DNA of 64,000 bases, taken from positions 33,539,769-33,603,768 of the forward strand of contig JAUJPP010000007.1 of NCBI GenBank assembly GCA_030562195.1. The letters are read 5' to 3'. Source of the DNA: Nipponacmea schrenckii. Lineage: Eukaryota; Mollusca; Gastropoda; Lottiidae. The notes under the pieces were generated by a model, which was not told the origin of the DNA, searched no databases, and saw nothing but the letters and a program-made list of their open reading frames with translations. This document shows, one piece after another, positions 24,601 to 36,560 of the stretch; the stretch's first letter is position 1, and each line of letters starts with the position of its first letter. The translations under genes and the position numbers were made by a program.

Positions 24601-27600
24601 GTTTAAGCTGCTAACAATTTATACACTACATTGTTTTATTGATCCATTTCAAACAGTTAGGAAAGATTCCAATTGATATAAATAGCATATTTCAAAAAAG
24701 TTTATCAGATTTTAATATAACACGTTTTTGATAATGTCAATTTTCACCATTTCAACTATATATTTATAAAAAGGATACAGCCCGTTCTTGTGCATTAGCA
24801 ATGGCCAAATTTTCTGCCAGTTTTCTCTGTACAGTCAAACTCTGAAAAAGAATTAAAAAAAAAAATTTATCATTTGACTTAAATTTCCTACATAAATATC
24901 TGTAATATGCCTCTTCCCTGAATGTAGAAAGATATATGGTTGCCTGCATAGTGAGACACTTTTTTAAGTCACAATTATCACCATTTGACAATTATATTCA
25001 TCTTCTCAAAGCGAAAGAATATTTTTTTAAACCTTCTTGTTTTCCTTTATAACCTATTTGAAAGGTTTAGTTTGTCCTTTTGTTAGTTATTGAAGTACTG
25101 AAATGTTAAATTGGTCAATATCATCAGGATACTCAATTTGAAAGAAATGATGCATCATCCTATACATACCAATATCTATGTGTATATACTATCAAAATTC
25201 ATTAAGCCGGTTTAAATAGGTATAAACTACTGATGTCATCACCAAACCTATTACAATTATTATATAACCAGATTTACAATCCTAATATGATGAAATTAGT
25301 CTATTTATATGATTAAGGTGTGACTGAAGTGACTTTTTTTCAATGATTTTATGATTACTTTACAAGTTCTGCCTAGTTGTCACCATATAGTTGAGGACCA
25401 ATGAGTGGAATGTTGTATGCATTGGGTATCAAGTTAAAACAGTAACATGTCAAAACGGTAACAGAAATTTTGGAAAATAACAAAAGTATATTTTGTATAA
25501 TTTCTTTAATATTTACTATGAACTTTTTTCTGTTAACAAAATTTGTTACCATTTTGACATGTAATACCGTTTTAACTGGTATTCATCCATGGTGGTGTTC
25601 ATATTTGTTTGATGTAAATTTATAGTTTTGTGTATATATATGATGATAGCCTGTATATTATTCTTTTGCGGTCATGTACAACATAATTCTGTTCATTTAG
25701 AATTTACCTTTAACCCTTTCAACCCTAGAAGCCGGTATGCCGGTTCATCCTTATATGATATATACCCTAGAAGCCGGTAAACCAGCTGTTGTCAAGTGAC
25801 GTCATACAACGTTTATGTCATACAAATTAAGAAATATTGCTTTGAGCTCAGGGTATATGACATTCCATCTAAATCCATCAGGGTTCAAAGGGTTAATAAG
25901 GTTAAAACTACCTGGCAGCTGACAAAATATTTGAGAACTTCACTGGAACTTCCGGACAGATAGATATGGGTGATGACAATATAATATGTCTATTCAAACT
26001 TGATCACTAATATGTACATGCATACATTGCAACATCTACATTTCCAAAATTAATTTAGCACAAAAAAAACTGTACCTTCATAAGCTTGTTAAATATCAAG
26101 TAGATGTTTATATTCACAAACACCATTATGAACACAAAGTTTACTAAGGTTTACAACTCAAATCCAAAGTAAATGTGTTTTCATGTGTTATGTTTCTTAT
26201 GTATTCATGAAAATCTACTGCTTGCCTTAGTGACACAAAGGTTTTCTGTTCAATCAGCCTGCTTTCTCTTGAATAACTTACCAACCTAAGATCTGTTAAT
26301 CACTTTCATAAATCCAATTCTTGACAACAGAATTATAACGTTTTGAATACAAGGTGTCACTAAAATTGAAATGCAGTCTTTTATCTACCAATCAGTGTTT
26401 TATTTCATCTTCTTATTAGTGTTAATCTCTATAACAACTGGGCTTGGGTTTTAACTTATACTTTATTCCCTTTCAAATTGTGGCTTGTCAGCAATAGAGA
26501 CCCAGCTTCTAAATTTGTAGTGATCAGAAATTAAAGGGGCAGTTTGGAACATTATCATTAATAAATCGTTCCTGTAATTATATCTTATATATGCTGTTTA
26601 CATCAATTTATCTACTTGATCACACTGAATTTGTTTTTAAATGTTTATTCAAAAATGGATCATACTAGTTGTTAATTACACAGTTTGACCTCTTTCTGGT
26701 GTTCAGCTAAAAATGACTAAATATTATCAATTGACAACTTCTGAATATGTGGGAGACATGTTTCTCTACAAACTTACATTTATTTTATCTCAATCAGTCT
26801 AGTAGTTTCTTACACCTCACCAAAATCAAGTTAATGTCAACTTTACGAAGAGTTTTGGCGTGTAAATTTCAACAGATTGGTTAGGAAAAAAAAACAAAAA
26901 CAGACTGCCCCTTTAACTAATCTTGTTTTAATTGCCAAATAAATTTATTTGGTCTCTCATTCATTCTCTTATCTCTATTTGTTTTTGTTAGTTTATGTTT
27001 TACCTTTATTGTAATTACTGAATAACTTTCTCCACTTTGTGGATGGTCAAGTGGTCCAGAGGGTTGACATGTATTGCTGGCGATTAGGTGCCTGACTCTG
27101 AGATCGCTGGTTCGGAACCCGTTCGGGTCTCAGCCAATTTTCAGCACGAGAATTTGTGCTATACCAAGAAAGTGTTATCCCAATAACGAAAATATGGTTG
27201 CAACACCACTTTCTAAATGACATTAAATCATCTCATGTAAGCTGTATACTATGACTTATATATTTGTTTGCACATTGTTTTGATATAAATACTATCAAAA
27301 GCAGCCAATAGTATTGATTTCATCCAAGCTGTCGTTGGGTACTATAGCATGGCGGTTAGAGCGTTGGTTCTTTATAACATCCGTTGAAAATGGCACACAT
27401 GAGTTCTAATCTCGACCGGAGTGTGAAAGTCCGATGACTTTGAATAAGTCATCTTCACTCATAATTCCAGTCCACCTAGCTGTAAATGGGAACAGAGAAT
27501 CCAGGAAAGATCAATGCCAAATTGAGATTTGTCCAAGGCTCAGCTGGCAGAAAGGTTCCCTGTCACGGCAGACTGTGTAAAATATAGTTATTTCTGATTT

Positions 27601-30600
27601 CAGAAAGATATTTTGTCTTAAAGGGATTTTTATGAAGTTTTCTAATGTGTATCGGGACACATTTCAAGTTGGTAATGAGGTTCTGTTTATGTTTCAAGTC
27701 AAATCAAGCTTTTTTATCTCTGTTTCTAATCCATAATTCATGTATTCTTGTGTTATTTATGAATGTATGTGAAATGCTAAAGTGAGACTTTATGTTTGAT
27801 CATTTGAATAAGTTCTTTCATGTTTTTAGAGATAATAAATGAAATACCAAAATACATAAGAGGAATGTGTGGAAGAGACTGAAATCAATCTTGTGCATTG
27901 ATCTTGTTGACATTACTCTTCACAAAGTTAGAGGTCATTGGTTATCTTTCCATGATACTGTTAATGGACTCAGACCACTAAAACATAGTATGTTCTATTT
28001 TTAGAAATCCTCTTGCCATTCTAATTTTAGAAATCCTCTTGCTCCCTTCCTTTGTGGTTTTTGCATGCCCATTTTTGACTAATTTTTTGTCTAGATTTGA
28101 TGTCTGAAATTGCAGACATACTGACATTCTTTCAGAATTTCTGAGAAACATGTAATGAGAAATTTAATTGGCAGAGGGTTATTTCTAAAAAATAGTGGTT
28201 TTGTGTGCAGTGACAGTCAAGCGGATGTTGATAAAATGTAGGCCTAGTGGTTTACTTTCATTTTGTTATGTTCAAAATTTTCATGGTCGAGCTATATTGA
28301 AAATTGGAACAGAAACCAAGTATTAGCCAGGATTTCATGTGACATATAGGAAAGTTTTCAACGAAATTTCTTGAAAAAGTTATGGAATTTTGAATTTCGT
28401 GATTTAACATGGAAATAGATGGCAAATGAATTGATGGACTGAGTCCTGAAATGAATGGAATTGATATTCAAAACAAACGTGCTTTTTGACATTTTTGGCC
28501 TTTTTATGAATGGAAACTACAAAAAAGGTTGGTATCTCTCAATTTTTGTGAAAATTTAGAATTTTAGGGTCATATATTGAAAATAGGCATTTTAGGGCCT
28601 ATGGCCAATAGGCCTGTCATAGTACTTTGTATTGAGTTTTCAAAAATTCCTTTTTTTCCTTTTTTGCACTTTCTACTTTAAATATCTAGTAAAACAAGAC
28701 ATTTTGAAGAGGCTATGAAGTCCTAATAAAATTCCTAATGCAGTTATTCCTTATTTCAACCATTTTAATTTGGTTTTTCTTATGTATTTTTCAGACTTCA
28801 AGAATACGGTTTCTATAGCTGCCCTGAAAGTCCACCTTGTATGGTATGCTTTTTTCTTGGAATCAGGAGACTGTAGAATTTTTTTTAGACAGTAAAAACA
28901 GCATGAATTATCTCTGGAGCAATTTCAAACTCAAATTTATGATAATTATGAAGATTTCAGCAAGAACAGTCAGAATGAGTGTGAAGACATTGAAGGCCAA
29001 CTAGGTAACAAATGTTGCCATATTTTCTGACTTTTTGGGGTTTGTAGGCTGGATTTATGTTAGAAAACTCAGTAGTATTTACAAATTTTATTTATTTAGA
29101 GAAATAAGAAAGTTATTAGGGCTTGGCGATATTGGTCAAAATAAATATCGCAATATTAGAGCTGATAATATCGCTATATGGGTATATATCGCGATATTTT
29201 GTTTTCCTGAGATATTGATCATTCTGCTACCATATTGCATTTTATTGCTCCTTTTATAAATGTGGGGTAACGCCAACACCAAAACTGAGTCTTTGAGCAT
29301 GTACTTGTTCTTGAAGGTCAAGTCTAATGAGCCATTGTATGAGAATTTGTGGCTATGTCAATAGTACCACTAAAACATTTTATGCTAATGATTGTATACG
29401 AATTTTTAGAATTTCCTCTTTCTCCCTTCCTTTGGGGGTTTTTGCATGCCCATTTTTCACTAATTTTTGGTCTAGATTTGAAAGTTGAATTTTCTTTCAG
29501 AATTTCTGAGAAATCATGGAAATAGATGGCAAATGAATTGGTGGACTGAGTCCTAATATGTGATCCCAGAGTTATTCTTCCTGTTTCAAAGATAACAATT
29601 TTCTAAACTTTGACTGCTCTGGCATGTGAGCAAATTCACATTCTCTTGCAATTTGCCACATCAGCAAAGTCCCACTTTTATTGTTGACAAAATGTTTTTT
29701 GGTTAGGTATTTTGATCTACTATATTTTTTTTTTTTCAATCATTAATTTGATATATCTGTAACTTACCAAATTGGCAGCCATTGCATTATTCTTACTCAT
29801 AGTTCCTAATCTAGCTTTGTATGCTCTCATTAATGACTGATTTTGTCGGTAGGCAATTTCTGTTGGTGATAAATTTCTGAAAAATAAAATTCACAAGAAA
29901 TTTTTAAGAAGGTTATTTCAAAACAAGGTAATAATAATGTACAAAGCCCAAATGCATGACAGAAACTGACTCAAAAAATACTTTTTATCACTTTGCTTAT
30001 AAAATCAAAAGTAAATGCAATTGCTAAATACATGTATCTATTAATAATCTTTTGCTTGCAATTGTAGCCTTTTCATTGCTATCTGAGTAAAATCTAAAAT
30101 TTCCATGTAAGGCCATGAAGAAAATATATCTTGGTTTTCGGACAATTACCTGGGAAAAAAATGGCACAGGTGGATTAATTTTTTTTTTTTTCCAAATTCC
30201 CTCCCCTTAATCAAAATAAAAAGCAGCAATAATGAAGATGAGCTGGCGGGTGCATTTTTAAATTTCTCTTTTTATAAAACTATGCCTTTAAATGGATGAA
30301 TGGTAGAGACAGTCTTAATCTCGCAGGCAAACATCTCCACTTTGTAACCGTATAAATCAGGCCACCGTCTTCCACATATTGGCCACGATTCTGGGCTCAG
30401 CTAGTTTCCACACGGATTCCGGTGGTTTCTTTCAATAACACATTTACTTTAGAAGTTTTTTCCGTTGGAACAATTGTCCAGGGTAATGTTGTAACCCCCT
30501 TTTCTATCATAACCGATGCCAAAGCTGTCATTAATTGTTCAGAAAATTTAAAACAATCTCAAATCGTCTAAATTTTTAAGGCATGATGCGTCCCAGTTCA

Positions 30601-33600
30601 AGAATTAGCAGTTATTTATTAATTGCAAAGATGATGCTTGCAGGCTAAGTATTTTTATTTTTTTTAACAAATAAAATGGTTTGAAGCGGAATGTTTTTGC
30701 CTGTGCCGGAGAACCAAGACACTTTAGTTTTGTGGCCTAATAGTACATTTGCTAAAAAATCTATTTGGATTACTGTCTCACTGGGTTGCCTTGAGTGGTC
30801 TCTTTATAAGGTTTCCACTGTAACAGTAACAAACCTTTTTAATGAAAATGAACTACTTGATGGTTGTATGTGTAATGGAGGTACAGGTGCAGCAAATCGA
30901 CTTATTCCATCAGATTTCTCAAATTCAGGCTCATTCTTATTCATAACTGCATTATCTAAAAATCAAAAATATCTCAAAATAAGAGAAAAAAGAACAAATT
31001 CTGTTAAAAAACAGAAATGACACTAGTAGTTGTCAGACAATATAAGGTTTTTTTTAAATAAGAATATTTGTTGAAACATTTCATTTTTTTATATCTGATT
31101 ACTTTACAGTCAGAAGCTTTTGATTTCCTACAATTTTTTTTAAAAAACACTAAACAAAAAACACTTAATTATTAAGTCTTAAGTTTTTAAGACATTTTGT
31201 GGGTCAAGAAATTCAATAACTCATATGAGAACAAGGTCTCATAAACATACACATTCATGTCAAATTACATCAAAACGGTAATCTCTTTAATTTATATATT
31301 CTGGTATCCATTTTAAACTCTCCAAGTGTCATCAATTGTGACTCAAGCCAGGTTGAATATAGAGGATTATTCAGAAGGATTCAGTCAAATGTTATCAAAT
31401 TCGAGATTTGACTAGTTATCATCAATATATAATAGAAAATACCAAGTTTCATCCAGATCAAATAAAACAGTAGCCTCTTTTGTGTCTACAAGTCTTTTAC
31501 TAGGATTTAGTTAGGCAATAACTCAAAAATCATTCATCTGATTATCACTAAATATGAAGTTGACCAAATCTCATCAATATATATATACCGTATATCAAAT
31601 TATAAAACTGTAGTTGCCTCATGTCAGCAAGCTAAATTTGACATGTTTAACTAAATCAATGGTAATAACTCCAAACTAAACTTGAACTTGACATCAATAT
31701 ATATATATATATATATAGGTTTCATGAAGGTTAGATTAAAACTGCAGCCTCTGTTAAACCAGGCAGAACAAAATTACAAGAACATAAAAATTTTAATTTT
31801 TCCAAATGCAAATGATCAAACTGTCAACTATCCATATATACTGTTATTTTTCTCAATAAAATATTACAGTACAACAACTAAATAAAAATCACACCGTCCT
31901 CAAGTCTCAAATTGTTTAAAGATAGCTTGCCAGGCAAGGTAACATACGCCCACTTCAGCAAACAGAATATTCCATGTTTTTTCATTTAACGAAGGGCCAT
32001 AACTCATAAACAAACATCTGGCGAGATATTATCAAGATGAATACACATACCAAGATTCATTCATATCGGATGAAAACTATAGCTTCTATTGCATACACAA
32101 GTACATTTTAACGTTTTTTCATTTAATCAAGGGCCATAACTCATAAACCGACATCTGGAATCGTGCCATTTTCGAACTTGTCCGAGATATTATCAAGATG
32201 AATACACATACCAAGTTTCATTCAAATCGGATGAAAACTACAGCTTCTATTGCGTTCACAAGTAAATTTCAACATTTTTTCATTTAATCAAGGGCCATAA
32301 CTCATAAACCGACATCTGGAATCGTGCCATTTTCGAACTTGTCCGGGATATTATCAAGATGAATACACATATCAAGTTTCATTCATATCGGTTGAAAACT
32401 ATAGCTTCTATTGCATACACAAGTACATTTTAACGTTTTTTCATTTAATCAAGGGCCATAACTCATAAACCGACATCTGGAATCGTGCCATTTTCGAACT
32501 TGTCCGAGATATTATCAAGATGAATATACATACCAAGTTTCATTCAAATCGGATGAAAACTACAGCTTCTATTGCGTTCACAAGAAAATTTCAACGTTTT
32601 TTCATTTAATCAAGGGCCATAACTCATAAAACCGACATCTGGAATCGTGCCATTTTTTAACTTGTCCGAGATATTATCAAGATGAATACACATATCAAGT
32701 TTCATTCAAATCGGATGAAAACTACAGCTTCTATTGCGTACACAAGTAAATTTTAACGTTTTTCCATCTAATCAAGGGCCATAACTCATAAACCGACATC
32801 TGGAATCGTGACATTTTCGAACTTGTCGGAGTCATTATCAAGATGAATACACATACCAAGTTTCATTCAAATTGGATAAAAACTACAGTTTCTATTGCGT
32901 ACATAAGTAAATTTCAACGTTTTTTCATTTAATCAAGGGCCATAACTCATAAAACCGACTTCTGAAATTGTGCCATTTTTGAACTTGTCCGAGATATTAT
33001 CAAGATGAATACACATACCAAGTTTCATTCAAATTGGATAAAAACTACAGCTTCTATTGCGTACACAAGTAAATTTTAACGTTTTTCCATGTAATCAAGG
33101 GCCATACCAAGTTTCATTCAAATTGGATAAGAAATCTGGCCTGTATCGCGTACACAAGTAATTGTTGACGGACGGACCGACCGACAGACGGACAGGGGTG
33201 ATGGCAATATACGTCCACATTTTCATGTGGGCGTATAAAAATCCTTTAAAACTTGATTATATAATGCTACAAAGAGTGAATTTCAATCTCCAAGCTACAT
33301 GCTTATTGGACAGGAGACAATATCTTTCTATTTGGAAGCCCCACATTATTATAGATGGATAGATAAAAATATTCCAGACAATTTCATGGAATGGTACTAT
33401 GAATTTGTAGTTGTAAATACTTACTAAATTCCTGGAATAATGTAGATATTCTATCCATACATTGTTTACCCAGCATAATCTGTTTTTCAACATATGGTGT
33501 CAGTAATACTTTATTTCCTAAAAACAAATCTGTTCAATTAATGGATTTTCAGATTTTGTACTAGAAATTGGATTATATCATTTGACAGATTTCATCATAT

Positions 33601-36090
33601 TGTTCACACGATAGTGAATATTTACCATTTAAGGAGGTTGGAGCGAATAACCTATTTAAATTAGAAGTTTCTAATTTTTTGCATGGTGGTAGCTTAAAGT
33701 ATCAGTATTGAGAAAATGCAAAATTTAGCATAGGTCACCGACTTATTTTTTGAGATAGAGGGCGTTATTTCTGTAGGGGTGGGGCACAATACTTGACCTA
33801 TTTCTGACTCTCAATTCACAGTGTTTTTACACTTCTATAATATTGATTTTTGGCAAAAAAAACAACATAATGTGATTCCAGACATTTCAGTAATACTTTG
33901 GTATTAGCAATATGCTAAAATACAAATTTTCAGACCAAAAACGTTTGGCAGGCCGGTGAGTCATTAAGCTTCCAGAGACACTCAAAGACCTATAACTTGC
34001 TTATCTTAAATTAAAATCTGTAAAAAATTTATCTTTATGTACTCAATTATATAAGAAATCATGTGAGCCCAAAAACTTAGGGGGACACCGAACTCATTCT
34101 CTGAAAAATCGGGCCTGAAGAGGGGTGGGGTCCAACAAGATAATGAGCTAAAGGGAGATAACTCTTTCACTTCATTACTTTTTATTCATAATATATTCAC
34201 ATAGTTTTTCAATGACTAGTTTTTCCCCACCGAAAAATGATCCATCAGATAGTTCAATGCTCTCAACACCAACACCAATCGGGTTCACGGAAACTAGGTG
34301 TCAAAGTATGTTGCTACCCAAGAGGAATGTTGCTATCCATGACTTTGTCTGGTGTCGTCATTCCGTTTGTAGGGACGTGAGAGGAAGATTTGTCAAAGAC
34401 ACATTAGACTGGCTTTCTACTTTACATGTCCTCGCCGATGAAACTTTTGTTTTTTTCTCAAAGGGTGATTTCTTCGCGAAATTATCTTTTTTCGAGAATT
34501 TAATGCTTTCCCATGGAGACCGCCATGACACGGGATATAGGTAAAGACGCGAGTATGGGACGTAACTCAGTCTGTAGTTTCTCGCAACACACATGCGCAG
34601 TGGGATGCGCACAAACAATACGCTCCAACCTCCTTAACAGCATCTTTTGCATTTGAATATTGGACATGTTTTTTGTTGAAAATGTTCAAGACTAAAATTT
34701 AATTTTTTCTCAAGTGTATTCTTAGTCTAGAGTAGGAATTTGAGGTCTGAAATTAAATTTCTTTGAGATTTTGTGAGATGAGATTTACAAGTGGAAGAAT
34801 ATTTATAAAAATAAACATGTTGTCAAGCAAATGTGGAAAAACCTGGACTTACTTACCATTACTTCGAACATTCTGTAGCAAATTACTAGCTATACTCAAA
34901 ATACATTCTACATACTGGATATAAGCAGCCTGAAATAACAGCAGGGTAAAAAAAATGTTGCCACTGTCATATGGTGGGGGTGGACAAATATCTGAGGTTG
35001 GCCAAATTTCTAACCCATTTATATCTTATTACGTATTTCGATAATTCAGTCCAAAACATATTGTCATCGTTCGGATTATTATTTTAGTTTACAATAATTA
35101 CTATTATCAAATAAAAAAATTCTTTATCAGACCAGAAGTGAGAACTGGAAATCGAGGTATTTTTGCTCTTGCATCTTTAATGTCAGTTCAATTTCATATT
35201 TGAAAACTTCAAAGTATTTGTCAACTAACAATCCTCTACCCAAGATTGCAATTTAAAATTGAAGGGTCATCGGAAAAAAATTTCAAACCCTGATTTCTCG
35301 CTTAATATAAATGGTGGAATTTTAAAACTTTACCATTTGAAAAGCATTATGATTCCAATTTTAAAAATATTTTCAACTTCCGGTTTGGCCTCAAATTATC
35401 AAAATTATAGTACATTACACCTGAAATTATTTCTAAAATGTACTCTTGACATCCATCCAACCTGTATTTGTTTTGAAAAGGTTAATAAAATAGAATCAAT
35501 TTGACCCAATATTCAGTTGGCTTTATAATTTAACAACTGTTTGTTCTCAGTTAAAAATCCTTCTGGGTTACACTAGATTTTGGTCTTACAATACAATAAA
35601 TACAAGTTACAATAAATTTGAGCCAAAAAAATTTTGGATCTAGAAAAAAAGACCTTGAATGCTCCTTTAAATTACTTCAAAGTTGAATTGTGAATGAGAT
35701 CAGATTAAACTTGATACTAGGCTCATGTCTAACTCTAACCAGTTTGATCTTCACAAATGCTTTTTTGTAGGTACTCGACTTAGTTAAAATCTGCATGTGA
35801 ATGTAATAGAGATTTGCAGTTTTTTCATCAAACTTTGAAACTTTGTATGCTTAGGGTTTTTCAGTCATTTGGTACACCTTTTTTCACTTTTATATTCGAT
35901 TGCTTTCCCATTATGAATATTTTTTCTTTCAAATGGTATATGTATATAAAATAAATATTTGTATTAAAACCATTATTTCCAATTCTCGACTGGCACTGAA
36001 GGTATTTATATCTACCTGTTGGTTTTGTTCATCATCTAATTTTAAAGCTTCTCCAATTCCTCTCATAACCTTCATAAACGACTGCTCCAT
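16399..36090 (-). CDS. VPS9D1: VPS9 domain-containing protein 1 (predicted Rab5-family GEF), 13 exons
   Basis: Exons, 5' to 3' on the minus strand: 36016-36090, 34857-34929, 30835-30955, 29768-29876, 24779-24841, 23575-23627, 22935-23022, 22100-22185, 19434-20397, 18469-18692, 17185-17262, 16704-16808 and 16399-16486. All phases close to a 708-residue frame from ATG (36090) to TAA (16401-16399); human VPS9D1 is about 630. The order matches the family: a MIT-like helical N-terminus, a coiled segment ([16 protein letters not shown]), the [10 protein letters not shown] and DHPLTKLL blocks, an acidic linker, then a C-terminal VPS9 domain. VPS9 proteins load GTP on Rab5-type GTPases at early endosomes. 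Two donors are non-ideal: GTTTGT after exon 3 (supported by phase) and GTTTCA after exon 9. The product is inferred from recalled family similarity, not a search. Confidence 0.9.
17370..17960. repeat. Decayed pearl-core repeats in a VPS9D1 intron
   Basis: Contains scattered GGGCAATAACTCAAAA-type, TTTCATTAACATC and minus-sense CATCAAGAAACCAGC blocks in mixed orientation. No element ends are preserved. Confidence 0.5.
18070..18390 (+). mobile_element. Short pearl-like element
   Basis: The 5' end is TGTAGCTTGCCGGGCAAGG then TAATGTATGCCCAT. About one and a half core repeats follow, then GACAGACCGCTGCATGGAC and a weakened hairpin (TTCACATTTTAATGTGGGCA). It is the shortest copy here with both ends, so the repeat core contracts. 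Confidence 0.65.
18895..19410 (+). repeat. Pearl core repeats without a 5' end
   Basis: Three ~165-bp core units with AAGTTTCATCAAAATCC, AAGGGCAATAACTCAAAA and GTCAAATTCAAACTTGA blocks. The right side ends near the weak hairpin remnant GCGGGTGTATGAAA, only about 20 bp past the VPS9D1 exon 9 boundary. Confidence 0.6.
19434..20397 (-). CDS. VPS9D1: VPS9D1 exon 9: long acidic, low-complexity linker
   Basis: This 964-bp exon encodes about residues 223-544. It opens with [20 protein letters not shown], a block shared with vertebrate VPS9D1. A charged, Ser/Lys/Asp-rich linker with [16 protein letters not shown] and a seven-Asp run (FDDDDDDDK) follows, then an ordered helical stretch ([33 protein letters not shown]) leading into the VPS9 domain. 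The linker explains most of the extra length over the human protein and is probably disordered. The exon end is uncertain: GT after TTCAG gives phase 2, whereas GT after TTCAGGTTG gives phase 0, which the next exon needs. Confidence 0.85.
21084..22042. repeat. 23-bp minisatellite, about 41 copies, in a VPS9D1 intron
   Basis: The unit is AAGGATGTTTGAATGACAT + TGAC (23 bp), with common variants GACATAGAC and TTTAAATGAC. It spans about 960 bp in the intron between exons 8 and 9 and stops about 60 bp from exon 8. Because 23 is not a multiple of three and the minus strand lacks stops, long overlapping minus-strand ORFs appear with a 23-residue repeat. They have no exon signals and are artefacts of the repeat. 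Confidence 0.95.
22100..24841 (-). CDS. VPS9D1: VPS9D1 exons 5-8: coiled segment and conserved linker
   Basis: Exons 24779-24841, 23575-23627, 22935-23022 and 22100-22185 encode about residues 127-222. A predicted coil ([20 protein letters not shown], then [15 protein letters not shown]) leads into [16 protein letters not shown] and a Tyr/Glu-rich helix, then [16 protein letters not shown]. The spacing closely follows the LSLQRQMMENLVIAKAREE...EYEQDHDW...HW region of human VPS9D1 as I recall it; this is the strongest evidence for the gene name. Exon 5 uses GTATCC as donor, fixed by phase with exon 6. Confidence 0.85.
22515..22905 (+). repeat. Decayed pearl-like element in a VPS9D1 intron
   Basis: Begins GTAGGTAATATATATACACA then CTGGTAGCATTGA, resembling the pearl 5' end (AAGGTAACATACGCCCACTGG). 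Two or three eroded core repeats follow. No 3' hairpin remains. Confidence 0.45.
23870..24157. repeat. ~88-bp tandem repeat, about 3.3 copies
   Basis: The unit contains GATGCATATTCTGATTCAAC, TATCAACTAATCTCTAA and TCATTTACTGAGTGATATAG. The middle copies are over 95% alike by eye; the first lacks the TATCTATCAAC segment. It lies in the intron between VPS9D1 exons 5 and 6. Confidence 0.85.
25710..25896. mobile_element. TTAA-flanked MITE, 187 bp
   Basis: TTAA at 25710-25713 and 25893-25896. Ends: CCCTTTCAACCCT on the left and, on the minus strand, CCCTTTGAACCCT on the right. The interior has two CCTAGAAGCCGGTA motifs. TTAA target sites with CCCTTT-type ends suggest piggyBac-type mobilisation. 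It lies in the VPS9D1 intron between exons 4 and 5. Confidence 0.85.
26531..26916. mobile_element. TTAA-flanked MITE, 386 bp
   Basis: TTAA at 26531-26534 and 26913-26916. The inverted ends read AAGGGGCAGTTTGG on the left and AAGGGGCAGTCTG on the minus strand at the right. No coding capacity. It has the same target site as the element at 25710 but different ends, so it is a separate family. Confidence 0.85.
27041..27240 (+). mobile_element. tRNA-derived SINE
   Basis: The head resembles a tRNA: box A-like TGGTCAAGTGGTCCAGAGG and box B-like GGTTCGGAACC about 55 bp later. A non-tRNA body follows, ending near AACACCACTTTCTAAATGAC. The cloverleaf is not intact, so this is a retroposon, not a tRNA gene. 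Orientation is opposite to VPS9D1. Confidence 0.7.
27330..27600 (+). mobile_element. Second tRNA-derived SINE, different family
   Basis: Box A-like TGGCGGTTAGAGCGTTGG and box B-like GAGTTCTAATCTCG, then a body containing CCAGTCCACCTAGCTGTAAA and GGCTCAGCTGGCAG. The body differs from that of the SINE at 27041. It lies about 90 bp downstream of that copy in the same orientation. Confidence 0.7.
27985..28360 (+). repeat. Dispersed repeat, copy 1
   Basis: Shares the AGAAATCCTCTTGCTCCCTT, TTTTTGCATGCCCATTTTT and GTGCAGTGACAGTCAAGCGG blocks with the inverted copy at 5690-5945. The AAATCCTCTTGC block is itself duplicated at 28004 and 28027. No ORF. It lies in the intron between VPS9D1 exons 4 and 5. 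Confidence 0.65.
29385..29570 (+). repeat. Dispersed repeat, copy 2 (partial)
   Basis: Repeats the TTTTGCATGCCCATTTTTC block and then jumps to CATGGAAATAGATGGCAAAT, which in copy 1 lies some 250 bp further on. This copy therefore has an internal deletion relative to copy 1. Confidence 0.6.
31921..33238 (+). mobile_element. Pearl-like element, full length, about 7 core repeats
   Basis: The 5' end is GATAGCTTGCCAGGCAAGGT then AACATACGCCCACTTCAGC. The ~165-bp core unit (TCATTTAATCAAGGGCCATA, CGACATCTGGAATCGTGCC, ATATTATCAAGATGAATACA, TTCTATTGCGTACACAAG) is repeated about seven times with high identity. The 3' end has a GACGGACGGACCGACCGACA tract, GACAGGGGTGATGGC and the hairpin ATACGTCCACATTTTCATGT then GGGCGTAT. 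Low divergence among units suggests recent expansion. It lies in the intron between VPS9D1 exons 2 and 3, opposite to the gene. Confidence 0.85.
33629..34637. mobile_element. TTAA-flanked non-autonomous element, 1,009 bp
   Basis: TTAA at 33629-33632 and 34634-34637. The ends read GGAGGTTGGAGCGAAT on the left and GGAGGTTGGAGCGTAT on the minus strand at the right. A 110-codon plus-strand ORF (34212-34544) has no recognisable domain and no transposase residues; I do not call it a gene. It lies in the VPS9D1 intron between exons 2 and 3. Confidence 0.85.
34857..36090 (-). CDS. VPS9D1: VPS9D1 exons 1-2: N-terminal MIT-like helices
   Basis: Exon 1 (36016-36090) starts with the first ATG and encodes 25 residues containing [16 protein letters not shown]. 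Exon 2 (34857-34929) continues [18 protein letters not shown]. The pattern matches the AMKLANGAIELDTGN...EAYTEYLRSIHYISQVLL region of human VPS9D1 as I recall it, a MIT-like three-helix element usually involved in endosomal protein contacts. Donor CAG|GTAGAT and acceptor TTTCAG flank a 1.1-kb intron in phase 0. Confidence 0.82.
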
Positions 36091-36179
36091 ATCTCAACAT
36101 TTACTAATTGCAACTATTCTTTATCAATGATCCTGAAATGGGTAAAAACATACTGTTCAATAAATAATACAACCGTATA

Positions 36180-36560
36180 CTGTAAGGCTACAAATTATTG
36201 CGAGATAGAAATTAATGTGTTAAATGCAACCTATCCGCGATTGCATTAATTTGTATCCGCATTTTTAATGTATATTTGCAAGTGAATTATATGGAGTTAA
36301 GTATTTAAATTGAGACCGTGCGGATTAAGTAATTAGGTAATTATCTCTAAATTTGAAGCTGATTAGTAATCAAGATGTTAAAAGAACAAAAGATTCTCAC
36401 ACTTGACTATTTAAAGACAAAATCTTGATCATTGTTCAGGTCTTCATTAATTAAACACTTGTGAGACACCTGTCGCTGATCGCACTAATTTGTACTCGCA
36501 TTTTAGTCTCTATACCCCATGTCGCATTAATTTGTTGACGCATAATTTCTAGCCTTATAG
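36180..36560. mobile_element. TA-flanked MITE upstream of VPS9D1
   Basis: TA at 36178-36179 and 36561-36562. The ends read CTGTAAGGCTACAAATTAT on the left and CTATAAGGCTAGAAATTAT on the minus strand at the right. A GCATTAATTTGT motif recurs inside. TA targets suggest Tc1/mariner-type mobilisation. Its left edge is only about 90 bp upstream of the VPS9D1 start codon, so it may supply part of the 5' UTR or promoter. Confidence 0.75.

Noticed and set aside
27041..27600. tRNA genes
   Set aside because: Box A and B are present but the cloverleaf is not intact and long non-tRNA bodies follow; these are SINEs.
30691..31020. 109-codon plus-strand ORF
   Set aside because: It is antisense to VPS9D1 exon 3, which joins in phase with its neighbours.
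34212..34544. 110-codon plus-strand ORF inside the TTAA element
   Set aside because: No domain, no transposase residues, and it is about as long as chance allows in a 1-kb element; treated as non-coding.
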